Under the pieces are notes generated by a model. The model searched no databases. It was not told where the DNA came from and worked only from the letters and a program-made list of their open reading frames with translations. A stretch of 64,000 nucleotides of DNA from Paramacrobiotus metropolitanus (taxonomy: Eukaryota > Tardigrada > Eutardigrada > Parachela > Macrobiotidae): the NCBI RefSeq assembly GCF_019649055.1, contig NW_026570306.1, forward strand, positions 434,001-498,000, read 5' to 3'. The translations under genes and the position numbers were made by a program. Of this stretch, positions 54,576 to 63,870 are shown piece after piece (the first letter of the stretch is position 1; each line of letters begins with the position of its first letter).

Positions 54576-55220
54576 GCATTCGTGATGCTTCAGAAGTAGC
54601 ATTGAAAGTCGTTTGTACAGATGACACCACCATCGTTTGAAAAGATGTATCGCGCAGGTTAATGCACTTTCTAATTAGACACAAACTTATCCTAATTAGA
54701 TATCGTTTCTTTCATAAATGTACACAAGCTGAAACGTTACTAACAGTGGCTTTAATAATGGTGTGTCCTAAAAAAATGATCATTTATTAGTACGCGTTCT
54801 TCGGCCATTTATAAGCGAGAGAAAGAAGCAGCGTCAAATGTAATTGTTTCGAACTCACCCGAAAGGTCATAGATGCTTAACTGAGATACTGGTTGTTGAT
54901 AGTTGTGGCCAGCAGCAGGCCGGCACCTTATATCGCAACTACAACGTTCAGTTTGGTCAGAATGACCGCATTACGCTATGAAATTCCATAAGAGCTGGGG
55001 AGAATCGAAAGCTCGCCTTGTGGCATGCTTTACGAGGATTTCAAAAACGCAAAGTCTTTTAGTGGCAGTCAGCTCAATTTTAAAATTTTCTATGTAATTT
55101 ATTCTACATAATTCAACTTCGACCTCCTAATACAATATTTCATAATGAAGGCACGAAAACTGGTCTGATATGCAGTATGCACAGTATACTAACTGGTAAA
55201 CGCCAAGCTCCGGGAATGTT
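54576..55220. other. Mostly non-coding; weak ORF near 54.9 kb
   Basis: A plus-strand stretch at about 54890-54980 reads VVDSCGQQQAGTLYRNYNV with protein-like composition and then stops. No family is recognised. Confidence 0.25.
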
Positions 55221-55225
55221 TACAA

Positions 55226-55247
55226 TAAGGAACGACCGTCCACGTAC
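55226..55247. repeat. Isolated terminus of the 40-41 kb DNA element family
   Basis: TAAGGAACGACCGTCCACG equals the inverted right end of the element at 40173-41458. The matching partner end and target duplication are not visible, so this is a fragment. It directly abuts a 34-bp-arm hairpin. Confidence 0.65.
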
Positions 55248-55259
55248 TTGAAGACGTGA

Positions 55260-55328
55260 CGCCATGAGTTGCCTGCGTATGTGGACTTGTAAACTTTACA
55301 AGTCCACATACGCAGGCAACTCATGGCG
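55260..55328. repeat. Perfect hairpin, 34-bp arms, 1-nt loop
   Basis: Arms 55260-55293 and 55295-55328 are exact reverse complements. The right arm is the beginning of an open frame; the left arm mirrors it. Confidence 0.95.
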
Positions 55329-55671
55329 ATACATGTTACCCTCGCATTTAAAGGACAGCTATCGACCTCAAGATGACAGCGGCATCAGCTTGCATGTTCC
55401 CTACGCCCTACGTCCGTTCGGTCCGCACCGGGCTGAAGTCATGAGGATCGATACACTATTTGGCTTGGACAAGGCCGAGCGCAGAATTAATCAAAATTAT
55501 ATATATAAAAATAAAAAAATTCCATGTGTGAAAAACATTAGTTCAAAAAAAGGTGTGTTTGAACAGCTCCGCGATTTTCCAGCAACTGATGCGCGGAAGT
55601 GGCTGCTCAGGCATACTATAAAATGCGACGACTACAACGGCATTGAGCAGACTGAGAGCAGCATTTCCTAA
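55295..55671 (+). CDS. Unrecognised ORF between two hairpins
   Basis: The frame is open through the right arm of the first hairpin to TAA at 55669-55671, 21 bp before the second hairpin. It reads HVPYALRPFGPHRAEVMRID, DKAERRINQNYIYKNKK and KGVFEQLRDFPATDARKWLL, a basic protein-like sequence. The true start is uncertain because the ATG at 55264 lies in the mirrored left arm. No family is recognised and no paralogue is seen in the window. Confidence 0.4.
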
Positions 55672-55691
55672 CGAATCCTGCGCCCATAATC

Positions 55692-55734
55692 AATCGCGCT
55701 GTGAGACACGATACACGTGTCTCACAGCGCGATT
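55692..55734. repeat. Perfect hairpin, 19-bp arms, 5-nt loop
   Basis: AATCGCGCTGTGAGACACG and its exact reverse complement flank ATACA, just downstream of the ORF ending at 55671. Confidence 0.95.
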
Positions 55735-56160
55735 CAAGTTACATAACAAAGGAAGGCGAGGCGCTTCTTCCCGTATCCGGATGCCATTCGCTGCCCCTTA
55801 GCGATTCGCGTGGGTTTATCAACGAAATTCTGTTTAAAGCAAGAGCAGAAAATGGGACCATATTGCCGTGATTTAAATGTATACGTGTATGTTTTTACTA
55901 CACGGTCTGCGATAGAGCTGCTGATTGTCCGATTATGAATCCAGTCGAACCACAATCGATCCAGGAAGCTCAAAGCCGGGCGGCGGTAAATGATGCGTGT
56001 TTTGAGATACGTTGCGCATTTACTGGAACTTGTTATCATCGAACTTTGCACGATCACGGGGCCAGGCACGGGCACTTGCCAGCTGCAGAAGATGTAAAAA
56101 AGCAAGAAGCACGATGTTGTGAGGTTGCCCATTGTTTGTCCAAGCAGACGTTTTAAGAAA
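55735..56160. other. Overlapping open frames on both strands, unresolved
   Basis: A minus-strand frame (55734-56132) of 132 codons and a plus-strand frame (55935-56156) of 73 codons overlap. Neither shows a recognisable motif. Only one, if any, can be real. Confidence 0.2.
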
Positions 56161-56435
56161 ACGTGACAGCAGACAAGGTTTATAAGTCTCTATGGCCTTC
56201 TGAATTAAGTGCGTCGCTCCGTGAATAAAAACTGTCTAAAAGACAGAGATACCGCTACGCCGAAATTTCCCGAAAACGGATACTGGATTCATGTCACTTT
56301 GAAAAACTATGTTCTGCACATACTGACAGTATTCAACACTAGAAGAACCATGTAAAATATGTATTCTGTATTACATTAATCGCTGTGTGATATTGTCTGC
56401 TTGAACGTTAAAATGTTTTTACTTGCAATTCGCAG

Positions 56436-56801
56436 AAGAAAGCGAATTCAAAGAAGAAAGTGAAAAAGGAATCCGTGCAGATTGCGGCCGCTGTGCGTGC
56501 GCTGGAAGATGGTAAACTAAAATTATAGTGAATAAAAACAAAAGAATAAAATCTGAAATTGTCAAGTTGTTGAAAACCATTCAATCAATAATTAGTGAAT
56601 AAATTCAAAATAAATTCAGAAAAATTTCTAAAAAATTTCGAACAAATTCATTATTAAGTTTTAGGATTTTTTCAAAAAATCGACAACTGTAAAATAAACT
56701 ATTTTTCAGATCCGGATTGGGAGATGGATTCGGAACCGGCATCGGACAGCGAGGTGGAAGCGTCGTTTACCGAATCGCGTATGGAAGATAATACTTCATA
56801 A
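56436..56801 (+). CDS. Two terminal exons encoding a Lys-rich then acidic tail
   Basis: Exon 56436-56511 follows an acceptor-like TTCGCAG and encodes KKANSKKKVKKES and IAAAVRALED. It ends at a GT donor (G|GTAAAC). The intron 56512-56709 (198 bp) ends in TTTTTCAG. The last exon, 56710-56801, encodes PDWEMDSEPASDSEVE and MEDNTS, then TAA. The reading frame is preserved across the junction. The basic stretch looks like a nuclear-localisation signal and the tail is strongly acidic; the function is unknown. A related acidic tail occurs at 49.16 kb, so the gene may belong to an element or a duplicated family. Upstream exons were not identified. Confidence 0.5.
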
Positions 56802-56804
56802 ATG

Positions 56805-57470
56805 TGTTTGTAAATGTTTCGGAGTGTTTTGTCAGTCAATAAAGTGAACAGTAATTCTTCGCTTTATATACAGTCATTGTCGTCTTGTACAAACAATTCT
56901 GACCAATACTGTACTATCATATCAGGTTGCTTACTTTCAAAGATTCACAATACTGAAGTGAATTTTTTGATTCTTTCCCGGCGGCTCTTTCTGCATCTGC
57001 ATGGTTACGGTACGTTCTGTGCGAAATCACAGCTGCTAAAAAAGTCAGAAAATTTCCGAAAACAAATGTTAATAACTTTACGGAAACTGGCTTTTTAATT
57101 AATTGCAAGCAAACCGCTGCATCGGTGGCGTCACACTACAGGCAGTATTGGTCTTGCGTAAAACTGCAAGCAGTTCTGTCTAGAAAACGGCATACGATTG
57201 CTCTATGCCGTTCTCTGCTGGCATTGAGGTTTGCAACTGCTGCTTAATTCATCACGTGAAGCGGGAAGAGCGTCCGTCTACATCCCCACTGCACAGTATA
57301 GGCTTTTGTAAAAGACAGTTTTCGGTTATTTTCTCCAGGTTGCTGCGGCATCACCTGATCCCTATTTACAACTGGTGTTCCATTTTGCAACCAGAATAAA
57401 TATTAAGTTCTCGAAACCAATTGTTTAAATTATATCGACATTATCGTTTAATTGAAAATATCATCTTTGA
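56805..57470. other. No supported gene
   Basis: A 94-codon frame at 56814-57098 begins just after the preceding stop. It is Ser/Leu-rich without motifs and is probably 3' UTR or intergenic. CCAGAATAAA at about 57390 could be a polyadenylation signal. Confidence 0.3.
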
Positions 57471-57472
57471 AA

Positions 57473-58203
57473 ATGTCTGATAACGTAAGCTCTTTTGACT
57501 GGGACGCTTGGTTGAATAACGAAGCTTGCGGTTGCGATTCCTTTTTGAACCGTGGTAATCCTAACCTAGATTTTCCGTCTGAGTTTTCCGGAGCAGCAAG
57601 CGCTTACAGCAGGACCTGGGTACGTGGATTCGGACATGCTGAAGGACCCGACATATTGTCCACGTTTCGAATCCCTATCGCCTCCCGTTTCGGAACCACT
57701 TGCCGTCCATGTTCATCTCCCGGAGCTGTCGGCTGCCAACGACCTGCCTCTCGGGTTACTCTTAATGCCTCTCACCAATGCTGAGCAAGCGGCACTGCAC
57801 GAGTTCCTCCAATCGCGACCTATCGGCTTTGTCAACCTGAAGGTCGTCACCCTATTCCGTGCTGGCACCCTAACCGTCAAGCTAGTTCTGGAGAGCCGGA
57901 TACCACAGTACGGCATGGTAGTTCTCACCGTGGATGGAAAGGACCCCGGTGCGACACGACCATGGATGAGCAGCGCTCTTGCGGTAACTCCTTTTGACCG
58001 AGTGTGACTTAACGCTTCCCCACAACTCTTCGCCCAACGTAAAAGTGTCAGCTGGTTGGTCAACACTACCACCGCGAGTTTTCACCATCCCTGCACGCCG
58101 CGTGGGTACGCCAGGAAGCGGACTGCAAACGTCTGCTGCGTATTTGCCGCGCAGGGAAGGCGAGCATCATCAGCATTTCGGCGCCAAAAATCAGCATGGA
58201 TGA
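57473..58203 (+). pseudogene. Frameshifted gene of about 200+ residues, unrecognised
   Basis: An ATG at 57473 starts an acidic, aromatic N-terminus (SSFDWDAWLNNEA). Near 57617 the protein-like reading moves by one base into the frame 57624-58007 (FESLSPPVSEPLAVHVHL, HEFLQSRPIGFVNLK, YGMVVLTVDGKDPGATRP), a beta-rich region ending in TGA. A third frame stays open to 58203. Single-copy in the window with balanced codon use, so a decayed host gene is as likely as an element protein. I recognise no family. Confidence 0.4.
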
Positions 58204-58373
58204 TGTTCGAAGAATGCGAAAGTTGAACTGATAACCAAATGCTGCTGCAGCTCTTCCTGGGTTACTCCCAAGGGACTAGGGATGAGGTCACAGTTTCGGT
58301 TGCGTTCACCAGTTCAAAGTGCAACTGATTCAGTTCAGTGTTCATAAAAATTCAATGTTCATTGAGTTCAGTT

Positions 58374-59029
58374 CAATACAAGCAGTACATAACTAGAAAG
58401 AACGTCATGCTTGGATACAAACAATAATATAAGGAAATTTTAATGTTACAAAGCCCAAATAATAAAACTTTCAAAATAACAAAGTGCCTACAATTCGGTT
58501 GCCGATTTGTGTCCAGAATGTACAGATATGCATCATGTCCTACCCGCACTGTACTGCCAACATACTCTCCGCGATTGAATGCAGCTATGCTTAACACCAG
58601 GAAATATACTGTGCACAGCATATTCATAGTGGGATTAAGCAAATGTTATGTACCAATTACTGCGTGCACAGGAACGCTTCGTTTGGAAATACCGGTACCT
58701 TAAATCTACACCGGCACGCACACCGGCCCACATTAGAACACATTCTGACGGCTCATCATCTTAGAGAGTATGCTGTGCACAGTATACTCGTATTTCCTGG
58801 TGTTAAGCAGTAGCTTTCAATCGCAGAGAGTATGTTCGCAGTACAGTGCGGGTAGGACATGATGCATATCTGTACATTCTGGACACAAATCGGCAACCGA
58901 ATTGTAGATAACTTGTCATTTTGAATGTTTTATTATTTGGGCTTTGTAACAATGAGTTTTCCCGATATTAAAGTTTATAACTATATATCCAAAAATGCCG
59001 TTGTTTCTAGTTATGCACTGCTTGTATTG
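58374..59029. mobile_element. 656-bp foldback element, arms of about 250 bp
   Basis: Left arm 58374-58622 and right arm 58769-59029 are diverged inverted copies (CAATACAAGCAGTACATAAC outward; CAATTCGGTTGCCGATTTGT and TGTGCACAGCATA inward) around a loop of about 146 bp. No target duplication is seen. Short frames in the arms are not conserved and are dismissed. Confidence 0.85.
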
Positions 59030-59283
59030 CGCCAACGTCTTTAAAATGTATTACAGTAATTTATCGGCACGGGTTTGGCTCTGGAACTTACGTTTTCTTA
59101 TGCATTTTTATTCCTCACCGGGGAAATGCCACCGAAGAAGGACAACGTTCCAGCGAAAGAAGAATTCCAACGGTGGATGTGCTAAGCAAAATGATTATCT
59201 GGGTTACCGATGTGGTTTGATGATGCTTTTCTTGATCAGACAGTTCTTTTCAAAGGTTCTCGTTGAAACGTTGAAGTTGGTTT

Positions 59284-59532
59284 ATGAACGAAGACAAACA
59301 ACCGGAATCCCGTGGTGACGCAGACAATAAAATCACAATGTTTAGGGCAACAAGGCGCATCGTCGCGGTAAAGTTGGCGAAAGTGCAGCAGTTTTGTCTC
59401 CGACAAAGCGATGATTGTAAATTCCGAAACGCCACGTGCAACCATTGTGGCCGTAAAGGTCACACTGAGAACGGTTGCGAATCGCGAGGAACGAGCTACG
59501 TTTCCGTGGAGAAATTGAACCAACAAATCTAA
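59284..59532 (+). CDS. CCHC zinc-knuckle ORF (82 codons), Gag-like fragment
   Basis: A basic N-terminal part precedes a canonical knuckle CX2CX4HX4C (C52, C55, H60, C65: CNHCGRKGHTENGC). Such knuckles bind nucleic acid in retroelement nucleocapsid proteins. It lacks the Gag core upstream and no protease follows, so it is a fragment or a small domesticated protein. Confidence 0.55.
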   Translation: MNEDKQPESRGDADNKITMFRATRRIVAVKLAKVQQFCLRQSDDCKFRNATCNHCGRKGHTENGCESRGTSYVSVEKLNQQI

Positions 59533-59636
59533 TTTAACATTTTGTAACTAATTTTTGTTATCGTAAGAGAACATTGGTGGGCGAGTTCTGCAGCACATAT
59601 ACAGAGTACAGATATCTTGTAGTGCGAGTAATAATA

Positions 59637-59683
59637 ATACGTAGAACTGCCAGACTATATTATAGTCTGGCAGTTCTACGTAT
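59637..59683. repeat. Perfect hairpin, 23-bp arms, 1-nt loop
   Basis: Arms 59637-59659 and 59661-59683 (core GTAGAACTGCCAGACTATA) are exact reverse complements, about 100 bp after the CCHC ORF. Confidence 0.95.
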
Positions 59684-59689
59684 AAGAAA

Positions 59690-61050
59690 TGCAGTAGCCC
59701 ATCGAGAGCTAACGCGCAGGCAGTCATTTGACTGGTATATGCGAACGCTCCACAAAAGCAGGTTCGACCTCGACAAAAGTATAATTAAAAGCAAAGGCGT
59801 ATCCCGTGCTAGGAAACTTATTTGTTGGCCTTTCTGTTATTCACAGTAGCAATCGATTTTTAAGTTACTGTACATATTTTCAGAAAAACAACCAGTGATT
59901 TTTGTATTTTGTATATTAGGAAACGTTTTACATAAGTCAATTTTTTCAGTTTCTGCTGGGTTAGTATGCTGCATAATGCAGGAAAATATAAAAACGAACT
60001 TCAGGTTTTTTTCGTTCGTGGAAACTTATTGCTCGGCATTTACCTAAATGATGAAGTTAATGCAGAATTCCCAAAACAAAGTGCACGACACATACAGTAA
60101 ATGCACGACTTCTTCCCTCATTGAAGCATTGCAATGTTCATGCCGACAGCATGTTGTTTCTACGATATTTTGTTAGTAAAAGGGAATGACTGCCATTACT
60201 TACCCGAAGTGTACCTGAGCAGCGATCGTACCGTCAACAGGCACCCGCGTTTCTCCCTGGAGAACAGGAAATTTGTGTCGAAATTGCCACGCTCTTGGAA
60301 CATCAGTTCAAAAAAATACGAGCACTAAGCTATCCGGACGTCACTATAACAGTTCAAACAAGTTTTTTGCTTATAAGAATCGTCGTCCTGTTGCCATGAT
60401 AGAGGTAATGAAAATAGTCACGTCGCATCGGTACTATGTAGCCGTTTGAAAAATTAATCAGTTGGTATTTAAAACAGGATGGTACAATAATTACTGTACT
60501 ATTCTCGTTAACATGATAACTTTGCACTGGGGTCGCCCGTCGCTCGTATCCTGTTGTAAACGCAGTGTTTTGGTTACTATGTTGCGTTTTGCTTGGTTAC
60601 TATGTCAACGCAACAAATCGAAACGCTGCATTCGAATTGATTATGCAGTAAGTACTTAAAATTTTATTTGGCCATCGGCTGACATCAATACATCACATTA
60701 CACTGTGCTCGCACATGCACGTTCGTAATTATTACGTTCGTAATTACGAACGTAATTCGTAATTACTCACGTTTATGATTCAGTAGAAACTTAGTACTGG
60801 GAGTATCTTACTTCTTATTGCTTTATTTTGCGGCATGACGAAGTGAATAAAAAGAACTACGAGTAACACAGTTCAAATAACTGTACTATATATGTATGCA
60901 TAATCAAAAATTATTTCCGGGCAGAATGTAAGTATCTCCCCATCAAATAAAAATTTAACCGGTGTGCGCAGCTTTCAAAGAGCAATGCTGTTAAAAAATT
61001 ACAGTATTCCATTATAAGTACTACTCGTAAATTCATTTTGAATTCATAGG
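59690..61050. other. No supported gene
   Basis: Short frames only (for example the rest of a 91-codon frame to 59849 with a basic C-terminus). A perfect palindrome lies at 60731-60756 and GTAC-rich words are frequent. Confidence 0.35.
60731..60756. repeat. Perfect 26-bp palindrome
   Basis: 13-bp arms ATTACGTTCGTAA/TTACGAACGTAAT meet without spacer, within a larger patch of CGTAATTA words (60721-60775). Confidence 0.9.
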
Positions 61051-61056
61051 TCACAA

Positions 61057-61126
61057 GGCTTTCGCTTGAAGCAGACACCAAAACTGCTGTTACTGGCAGT
61101 TTTTGGAGCTGCCAAATGCAAAATCC
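61057..61126. repeat. Hairpin module, copy 8 of 9
   Basis: GGCTTTCGCTTGAAGCAG with CTGCCAAATGCAAAATCC outside; CCAAAACTG with CAGTTTTTGG inside. Confidence 0.8.
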
Positions 61127-61129
61127 CGG

Positions 61130-61990
61130 AAAGCACCGTTGTTTCTAACAATAATATTAACAAGTGCCATTTTGATTTGTTCACATGTTCAGCTGCTACT
61201 ATAAATAGGATAATGCAGCAAATAAAGTATTGGAATTAAACGATACCGGCTAAGCGATAATTTAAGTACCACGGTCGTAACTCGCCGGTTTGAGCGGTGG
61301 ATGACGTTAACCGCCGGCGTCGTCCCTACTGCCGCAATCGCCTAATCCTTTCATCCAGCCCGCCGCCGCTAGCGCCGGCTGCTGCAAGGCCATCGTGCAG
61401 ACTTCCAGCGGCGTCGAAATGCAACCGTCCATTGCTATGCCACCACCAACAACCGGCAATCAAATACCGTTTGGCAATCATTATGTGTGCGCATTGTTGT
61501 GGGTTTGCATTTTGCAGCGATGCGATTTTCCAAGAATATAAAGTTATGCTTTACACTGGATTCCGGTTAAGCACTCGAGCCCGCAGCATATGCGATCCCA
61601 GGAAATTTTGACAGTCAGGAATTCGACCACTAGAATTTATCCCCGAAAAATATTGAGTGCGGCCGCACATTAAGCCGCTGATACCGCAGGAAGTCTAAGG
61701 GTCTGAAGTGGTTAAGTGGAAAGCACTTGAAGCCGGTGCGGACACAAGGCATGAAAAGCGTGGATGTATGCATAAAAAAACCGAAGCAGCCACAATGCTC
61801 TCTGTTATTCCTGGGATCCCATATGCTGCCCGCTCGGGTGCTTTACCCGAAACCATTGTAGAGCGTGATTTCATGTGCTTGGAATCGCATTTAGTACATA
61901 CCCGAAAACTGCTTCAATACCACGAACGGATAGGTTGTCAGAACTTGTGAAAAATTAGTCAGCAATTCGAACGTATGGGTAAAGGTTTCA
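61130..61990. other. Unassigned; two weak ORFs
   Basis: Frames 61297-61611 (Pro/Arg/Ser-rich) and 61708-61950 (80 codons, with VKWKALEAGADTRHEKRG) lie upstream of the secreted-peptide gene. No motif supports either. The first is GC-rich relative to its surroundings. Confidence 0.25.
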
Positions 61991-61996
61991 AAAAAC

Positions 61997-62004
61997 TATT
62001 TAAA
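61997..62004 (+). promoter_or_regulatory. TATA-like box of the secreted-peptide gene
   Basis: TATTTAAA about 105 bp upstream of the ATG at 62103. A start site about 30 bp downstream would leave a 5' UTR of roughly 70 bases. Confidence 0.4.
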
Positions 62005-62102
62005 CCCAGGATTCTCTCTGCACTTTCTATTATTGTTCTGAGCTTGTAAACAGTGTCACAATATCAAGTCTGCAGTTCTCTCCCAGATCGTTTGTTTCCA
62101 TC

Positions 62103-62419
62103 ATGATCCCGAAAACCACGATTGCCTTGACCATTGGTCTCCTGGTGTGTTGTATGGTATGTCAGTTACATATCTTGCTTTCTTCAACATTCTTAAGTAA
62201 GTGTAGTCAGTCGTTGATTGCTTACTGTAGTGGACGTCACAAGTGTATGGCCGCCCTGGAGTTCCGAAGCCTGGAAAGCCTGACTGCTGTCGCGGCACGG
62301 AATATTATTGCGAGCCAGGGAACCAGTCGGGTCCTGGCCCCAAGTGGATCCCAAAGGTCAGAGCTCCCGCCAAAATGGCAAATCACCCTTGCGTCACAAA
62401 AGGCGTCCCCGGTTATTAA
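62103..62419 (+). CDS. Two-exon gene for a small secreted cysteine-containing peptide (80 aa)
   Basis: Exon 1 (62103-62156) encodes 18 residues, MIPKTTIALTIGLLVCCM, a typical hydrophobic signal-peptide core. A 74-bp intron (62157-62230) begins GTATGT and ends TACTGTAG, splitting at a codon boundary. Exon 2 (62231-62419) encodes 62 residues and ends in TAA. The mature part is Pro/Gly-rich (GRPGVPKPGKPDCC, PGPKWIPKVRAP) with Cys spacing C-C-X6-C followed by one later Cys near NHPCV. A TATA-like box lies upstream and AATAAA at 62935-62940. Without splicing, the signal-like start would be joined to an unrelated frame. The role is unknown; the protein is probably exported. Confidence 0.65.
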
Positions 62420-62934
62420 TACGACCGTACTACACCGTTTGTCATGCCTTCCCGCAGCAAGAAATTTCCCATAGAGCGCTTAGTTGTCCGATTCATTCAT
62501 TGATTCAACTTCATTGGCTTATTTGTGGCTATACTGTCTGTAAGCTTTATGCGATTAGCTTGGAAGAAAATTTACGATATCAGCATATATTACCATATAT
62601 TGTTTAATATCAGCATATATTATTTGCTTTTCTCTAATATTGTTGTGCGATTAGTGGTGGAAGTTTGAAGTTTCCGGTAATTTAAAAACTGTTAAGCCAC
62701 TTTCGCTTAGATATGTGGCATGCCTTACTATAGCACTAATAGCAGCACCATTTTATGTTGCATTCTAGTTATGAAACTACGTTTTAGGCAGAATGATTCC
62801 TTCGGTATTCGTCTTTACTTTAATAGCTACCAGTAGCAGCTACCGGTTTTAGTGACGGTTATAATGCTATTTACTTTGTTTTATACTTCTATCTGTGAAT
62901 GTGATGTTTAAAAACGCTGACTGATATCTAAAAC

Positions 62935-62940
62935 AATAAA
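62935..62940 (+). terminator. Polyadenylation signal AATAAA
   Basis: Lies 516 bases after the stop codon of the secreted-peptide gene, in a 3' region similar to 51190-51253. Confidence 0.5.
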
Positions 62941-63123
62941 ATTTGAAACAACGTAATAAGATACCCTAGAGTGTGTAGAGTGTGTCACCTACCCGTTCTC
63001 ATGCTTCGAGGTTGATTTCGTTGCGAAAGTTTAGTTCAATACTATACTTACATTGTCTTTAATTTTATTGTCAACTTGTACAAGCCAATGCCATTTACAT
63101 TCAAACTTTAAAAACCCAAATAA

Positions 63124-63470
63124 TTAGAACAAGTAAAATATCTCTTCTAACTCTCGAGAACACCCGACCGTCCCCAGGACAGAAGCCGCGTTTCCGCGCT
63201 GAATTTCCACACTTATACGTTGCCATAAATACTGAACAGCGCGCGCTTCTCCTGTTTGTTCTTTGATACGCCGGCCAACATCATTGATGAACTGGCGAGT
63301 ACTTTCGCCACAACTTCCCATAGTTTCGAGAGCCACTGGCTGGAAAAAATGCCGATCAGTGAGTTCGGAATAGAGGTTTCGCTTCCGCACTTCCGCGTCT
63401 TCCGCAGCCGATCCCGCTGCTTCTGAACAGCCAGCTATGTACGAAGTAGCGAATGTGTACTTACATTGTT
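63124..63470 (-). pseudogene. RLE-type non-LTR retrotransposon fragment, copy 3
   Basis: Minus-strand translation gives SYIAGCSEAAGSAAEDAEV, then FFQPVALETMGSCGES, RIKEQTGEARAVQYLWQR and ISVEIQRGNAASVLGT to TAG at 63124. This is the C-terminal quarter of the 46.4-47.4 kb protein, downstream of the endonuclease core. The upstream part is missing. AATAAA on the minus strand near 63070 could belong to its 3' end. Confidence 0.8.
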
Positions 63471-63626
63471 ACACACATACTTGGCATTCATTAGTTAATG
63501 CAGGCAGACGTGATTTAGACATCCATTAGTTTATTATGCACCTGTATTCTGTATCGACTGACCATTAAAAATACTTTAAACAAGCCTCGCCAGCATGATG
63601 GAATGTACCAAGTGTGTAAAGCGAAG

Positions 63627-63696
63627 GGCTTCCGTTTTCAGCAGACACCAAAACTGCCGTTATGGACAGTTTTCGGAGCTGCCGAATACGGAATCC
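63627..63696. repeat. Hairpin module, copy 9 of 9
   Basis: GGCTTCCGTTTTCAGCAG with CTGCCGAATACGGAATCC outside; CCAAAACTG with CAGTTTTCGG inside. The flank GCCAGCATGATGGAATGTACC upstream resembles the flanks of copies 3 and 5. Confidence 0.85.
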
Positions 63697-63789
63697 ATCA
63701 CATAGCAGTTCAGTCAACACGTTACGGCAGATACTGCATCAGTAAGCAGAGATTCAAGTGTAACGTAAAACAGGTAAAATTAAGGAGAA

Positions 63790-63870
63790 ATGTAAAGTAA
63801 TTATAAAAATAATAAATGTGAAGTAATATCAATGTAAAGTAATAATAAATAATAATAATAATAATAGTGC
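63790..63870. repeat. AAT/TAA-rich simple repeat
   Basis: Runs of AATAATAATA preceded by three spaced copies of GTAAAGTAAT-like words. Confidence 0.85.

Noticed and set aside
38034-55734. Hairpins after ORFs as giant-virus polyadenylation hairpins
   Set aside because: Only two or three of the hairpins follow ORFs. In each, one arm duplicates coding sequence, which points to inverted duplication rather than a transcription signal.
57473-58203. p53- or Rel-like transcription factor
   Set aside because: The acidic N-terminus and a Cys/Arg-rich stretch in one frame gave a faint resemblance, but the conserved DNA-binding motifs are not present in order.
62103-62474. Unspliced 123-codon ORF at the secreted-peptide locus
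   Set aside because: It reads through an intron with consensus GTATGT/TACTGTAG sites. The spliced product has a coherent signal peptide and Cys-containing mature part, whereas the unspliced frame does not.
11832-63696. Hairpin modules as baculovirus/nimavirus-like homologous regions of an integrated large DNA virus
   Set aside because: The spacing and imperfect palindromes are suggestive, but no viral core gene is legible, and the copies sit in larger units with repeat-family structure.
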